Source of the DNA: JABMPX01 sp964649795
GTDB taxonomy: Bacteria; Patescibacteriota; Minisyncoccia; Portnoybacterales; UBA2143
DNA length: 52,167 nt
Direction of reading: 5' to 3'
NCBI GenBank assembly: GCA_964649795.1
Contig: CAZYQY010000003.1
Location: 1 to 52,167 of the forward strand
Shown here one piece after another: positions 49,287 to 52,167 of the stretch (its first letter is position 1; the number at the start of each line of letters is the position of its first letter). The position numbers and the translations under genes are program-made. Under the pieces are notes generated by a model, which saw only the letters and a list, made by a program, of their open reading frames with translations, had not been told where the DNA came from and did not search any database.

Positions 49287-50996
49287 TCATCCAACTTCCT
49301 TATTATAACACTTCTCACAATATACTATTTCTGGTCTATCTGGAGCATATGTTGTTTGGAAGGTATTGGTGCATCCTTTGTTCATACATTGCCTTGTATA
49401 TAGCTTCATTGGATTTCTTTGTTTTAATCTTTCCCACATCCTACATGATGGACAAATATGAGGTAATGGCAAATTCATTCTCTTGTAAAACTTTAATTCT
49501 TGGGGGATTATTCTGAATACTCCTGAACCGGCGCAATTAGAAGAAGAACATTGGATTACTTCTTTAAGTATACTATCATCTACGTCTTTTATGTTATCTG
49601 GAAGGTCTTTTGCTTTTATAGTTGGGTTATATTCCGGCTTGGGCTTATCGTGCCAAGAATATCCTTGGTCTATTGTTTGTTGTTTGGTTAAAGGAAAATG
49701 TTCTTGGGCAACTGATTTATTGTAATCAAATGGAGAGAGTTCTATTGGAAAGAATTCTCCATATTTATATATTCTTCCTTTTTTATCAACATAAGGCGTA
49801 TTATTCATATGTTTCTTTATCTTAGGAACTAATTCTTCATACTCTTTTTTTGTATATTGTTTGTTTAAGATGCAGTACTGTTTGTGACGGAGACCGATGC
49901 AGCCAAAAAGATAACTAGATGAATAACATTCATTTGAATATTCAATATTGTAAACGCTTCGAATAATGTTTGCAGAAAAAAATACTTTCTGAGCATTTTC
50001 TCCAGAGGTAACAATTTCATACAATAGTTCTGAATCAGTCCCTCCGTCAAAAATATCATAGCTGTCTTTTAAGTGCCACCCTCCGCTAAAAACATACTTA
50101 CAATTATCAATTCCCTGAGCCGAACTAAAACAATAATAACAATTATTAACATTTTTAATATTGTCACCTACTGTATTTGTTGATCGATATATTCTGGCAA
50201 ATTTTCTTGGAAATTTTAATTTAAATTTCTCAAATTGTTTTTTAATTTTTATAAAATTACTATATTTCCCCAAATTATACTTTTTTATCTCTTTTTTGTA
50301 GCTCTCTTTGGAATACGGTTTATTAAAAATATAATATTTTTTATGTCTCAAATTAACACAGCCAAAACAATTCTGGCAGTTTCGACAGTCGTATAAAAAA
50401 GCAGAATCAATGCAATCGTCTGTAAATTGGCTAAAGTGAAGATTATAATCTTTATGGCAAAAAATATCTTCGTAACAATTTTCGCTTTCTATGGCAAAAA
50501 AATTATCAACACAATCCCTGCTTAAACCAACCGCTGAATAAAGGCAATCTTCAGATCTATTGCCAATACACAGATAACAATTTTTGCAATTATATGTACC
50601 TGTGCAGTAATCACAATTAACAGAATTAAGATTAAAATTATGAGGTCTTGGTACATTTAACATTAGTTGTTTAAATTGTTCCAAAAACGGCTTATTAAAA
50701 TCATATTCTTGTCCATAGCTCATAGCATCCCATTTATCAGACCACCAGATTTTTGAATGATAAACTTTAAAAGGACTATCAGGATGATAAATAGATATAA
50801 TAGATTTATTAGAAAAATCACATTTACGCTTATAAAGCTCTAACAGATTCCAAAAAGTAAATCTTCTCTGCATTCTGCAATCAGGACAAAACGTAGGTTC
50901 TGGAACATCTATCTTCTTGTAGAATTCAAAATCTTCTGGTTCTATTGTGAACTTGGCTTTACAGTTTTGGCATGTTTTTGTTTTAGATTGAGGCAT
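49287..50996 (-). CDS. Large Cys-rich zinc-ribbon protein of unknown function (paralogue 1)
   Basis: A 569-residue soluble protein with 33 cysteines by my count. N-terminal zinc ribbon CQNCKAKF ... CPDCRMQRR (9-43) resembles Pfam zf-trcl. The middle carries many CxxC/CxxxC steps and Ser/Asn ladders (DCRNCQNCFGC; SEDC, SRDC, SENC), suggesting a beta-solenoid. An internal repeat occurs as FGCVNLRHKKYYIFNKPYS and FGCIGLRHKQYCILNKQYT. The C-terminus has a second ribbon (CPSCRMWERL) and a third ending in RPEIVYCEKCYNKEVG. No signal peptide, membrane segment or catalytic motif. It lies 3 nt after paralogue 2. Confidence 0.85.
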   Translation of the reverse strand: MPQSKTKTCQNCKAKFTIEPEDFEFYKKIDVPEPTFCPDCRMQRRFTFWNLLELYKRKCDFSNKSIISIYHPDSPFKVYHSKIWWSDKWDAMSYGQEYDFNKPFLEQFKQLMLNVPRPHNFNLNSVNCDYCTGTYNCKNCYLCIGNRSEDCLYSAVGLSRDCVDNFFAIESENCYEDIFCHKDYNLHFSQFTDDCIDSAFLYDCRNCQNCFGCVNLRHKKYYIFNKPYSKESYKKEIKKYNLGKYSNFIKIKKQFEKFKLKFPRKFARIYRSTNTVGDNIKNVNNCYYCFSSAQGIDNCKYVFSGGWHLKDSYDIFDGGTDSELLYEIVTSGENAQKVFFSANIIRSVYNIEYSNECYSSSYLFGCIGLRHKQYCILNKQYTKKEYEELVPKIKKHMNNTPYVDKKGRIYKYGEFFPIELSPFDYNKSVAQEHFPLTKQQTIDQGYSWHDKPKPEYNPTIKAKDLPDNIKDVDDSILKEVIQCSSSNCAGSGVFRIIPQELKFYKRMNLPLPHICPSCRMWERLKQRNPMKLYTRQCMNKGCTNTFQTTYAPDRPEIVYCEKCYNKEVG

Positions 50997-50999
50997 AAA

Positions 51000-52167
51000 T
51001 TATCCCACTTCCTTATTATAACACTCCTCGCAGTAAACAATCTCTGGTCTGTCTGGAGCATATGTTGTTTGGAAAGCGTTAGGACAAGGATTATCTTTAT
51101 GATTATGTTCTGCGGTATTTTGATATACTTTATCTTTTGAATGCGTTCCAGCACACATACATTTTCTTTCGTAAAGTTTTAATCTGTCTGGAGCAATTCT
51201 TTGATAATATCTGCAATGGGGACATAATCGCGGCAAAGGAAGATTCATCTTCCTGTAAAATTTTAGTTCTTCAGGGATTATACGAAATACATCAGAGCCT
51301 GCGCAATCAGGACCAGCATTTTGACATTCAATAACTTCTTTTAAAATAGAATCATCTACATCTTTTATGTTGTCTGGCAAATTTTTGGCTTTAATAGTTG
51401 GCTTATAATCCAATTTATCCTTATCGCGCCATAAATATCCTTTATCAAGTACCTGTTTCTTGGTCAACGGGTAATGACATCTATCTGTAGTCTCATTATA
51501 GGCAAAACGCGATAATTCTAATGGAAAGAATTCTCCATATTTATATACTCTTCCTTTTTTGTCTATGTATGGCATATCATTCATATGCTTGATTATCTTG
51601 GTCCTGAGTTTGTTGAAGGATTCTTTTGTGTATTGTTTGTTTAAGATGCAGTATTGCTTGTGACGTAGGCCGATGCAACCAAATAAATTAGAGGACGAGT
51701 AGCTTTCCATTGCGTAATTTGCATTATAACAATTATCTAACGAGCCAGAACATATAATTTTTCTTCCTTTTATAACAAAATCAGCTTCATATATCAATTC
51801 CGACTTTTCGCCTCCAGCTATTACATCATAGCTATCTTTCAAGCCAATCCCGGAAGCATATATAAATTTGCAATTTTCAGCGCCTTCTAAAACACTAAAA
51901 CAATTGTGGCAATTCTTTGCGAAACTAATATTGTTCCCGGTCACGTCAATTGATTTTAATACTCTGGCCCATGGCCTGGGGAATTTCAAACTATATTTAT
52001 TAAACTGTTCTTTAATTTTTAATAATGTCTTATAACTGCCAATATTATATTTCTTCATCTCATTCTGGTAATTTGTTTTAGTATATGGCTGATTAAAGAT
52101 ATGGTATTTTTTATTTATTAAACCAACACAAGCAAAACAACTTTGACAATTACGACAGTCATAAAGA
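51000..52167 (-). CDS. Large Cys-rich zinc-ribbon protein (paralogue 2, 5' end outside window)
   Basis: The frame stays open to base 52167, so the N-terminal part is missing; 388 residues are visible, from LYDCRNCQSCFACVGLINKK. It shares the layout of paralogue 1: the same GCIGLRHKQYCILNKQYT block, PDNIKDVDDSILKEVIEC, the C-terminal ribbon CPHCRYYQRI and the end RPEIVYCEECYNKEVG. It differs by an insert before the last ribbon (CMCAGTHSKDKVYQNTAE) adding Cys/His residues. The two form a tandem duplication that has diverged. Function unknown. Confidence 0.85.
   Translation of the reverse strand, partial: LYDCRNCQSCFACVGLINKKYHIFNQPYTKTNYQNEMKKYNIGSYKTLLKIKEQFNKYSLKFPRPWARVLKSIDVTGNNISFAKNCHNCFSVLEGAENCKFIYASGIGLKDSYDVIAGGEKSELIYEADFVIKGRKIICSGSLDNCYNANYAMESYSSSNLFGCIGLRHKQYCILNKQYTKESFNKLRTKIIKHMNDMPYIDKKGRVYKYGEFFPLELSRFAYNETTDRCHYPLTKKQVLDKGYLWRDKDKLDYKPTIKAKNLPDNIKDVDDSILKEVIECQNAGPDCAGSDVFRIIPEELKFYRKMNLPLPRLCPHCRYYQRIAPDRLKLYERKCMCAGTHSKDKVYQNTAEHNHKDNPCPNAFQTTYAPDRPEIVYCEECYNKEVG

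Noticed and set aside
1..52167. CRISPR array or transposase-bearing insertion sequence
   Set aside because: No regularly spaced direct repeats and no transposase or integrase gene were seen; the repeats present are isolated palindromes.

Overview
The window is AT-rich, uses the standard code (TGA as stop, TGG as Trp), is tightly packed, and carries long same-strand gene runs. Gene content points to a small-genome bacterium of the Candidate Phyla Radiation (Patescibacteria), most like Parcubacteria. The pointers are a membrane-anchored peptide-binding protein, a cupin-type phosphoglucose isomerase, a two-subunit transketolase, a prolyl-tRNA synthetase without its editing insertion, a short alanyl-tRNA synthetase, an FtsA-like/baseplate-J-like pair and large Cys-rich zinc-ribbon proteins. 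This placement is inferred from gene content; no phylogeny was run.

Layout. 1-3464 (+): the 3' part of a solute-binding protein, a GH130 glycoside phosphorylase and a cupin phosphoglucose isomerase. 3505-6280: a small gene on the minus strand, tRNA-Leu(CAG), RNase J starting 2 nt after the tRNA, and a membrane protein. 6281-6623 has no protein gene but holds a strong candidate for a structured small RNA (minus strand, consensus promoter, intrinsic terminator). 6624-16501 (-): glutaredoxin, GAPDH, RpiB, Rpe, both transketolase halves, a PfkB kinase, an unknown 416-residue protein, aldolase and ferredoxin form one central-carbon operon, followed by L25 and a lytic transglycosylase. 16619-24908: mixed small units (DsbA-like, P-loop kinase, RNase HII, dehydrogenase, a chimeric NUDIX gene, CysS, Tgt, TrmH-like, RlpA-like). 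24987-38629 (-): an unbroken 13-gene run from murA through mreB, two glycosyltransferases, holB, frr, rseP, proS and a second mreB to glycoside hydrolases. 39857-48821 (-): alaS, FtsA-like, baseplate-J-like, then infA-rpmJ-rpsM-rpsK-rpsD-rpoA-rplQ-rplM-rpsI. 48937-52167 (-): a holin-like protein and two tandem Cys-rich zinc-ribbon paralogues, the second cut by the window edge.

The genes describe a cell with glycolysis and the non-oxidative pentose phosphate pathway, peptidoglycan synthesis and remodelling (MurA, MreB twice, RlpA, MltB-like), sugar scavenging (GH130, GH1, clan-A hydrolase) and its own translation machinery.

Most notable: (1) the orphan structured RNA at 6323-6576; (2) at least seven genes whose -10 box lies exactly 7-8 nt upstream of the start codon, implying leaderless mRNAs, beside a second class with Shine-Dalgarno leaders; (3) a family of 60-nt palindromes, one sitting in frame in a glycosyltransferase linker where the assembly has a gap, with smaller in-frame palindromes in the next gene; (4) a tandem duplication that fused a dehydrogenase start to a NUDIX gene; (5) tandem Cys-rich solenoid-like zinc-ribbon proteins of unknown function. 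No CRISPR array, transposase, rRNA or phage structural cluster was seen.
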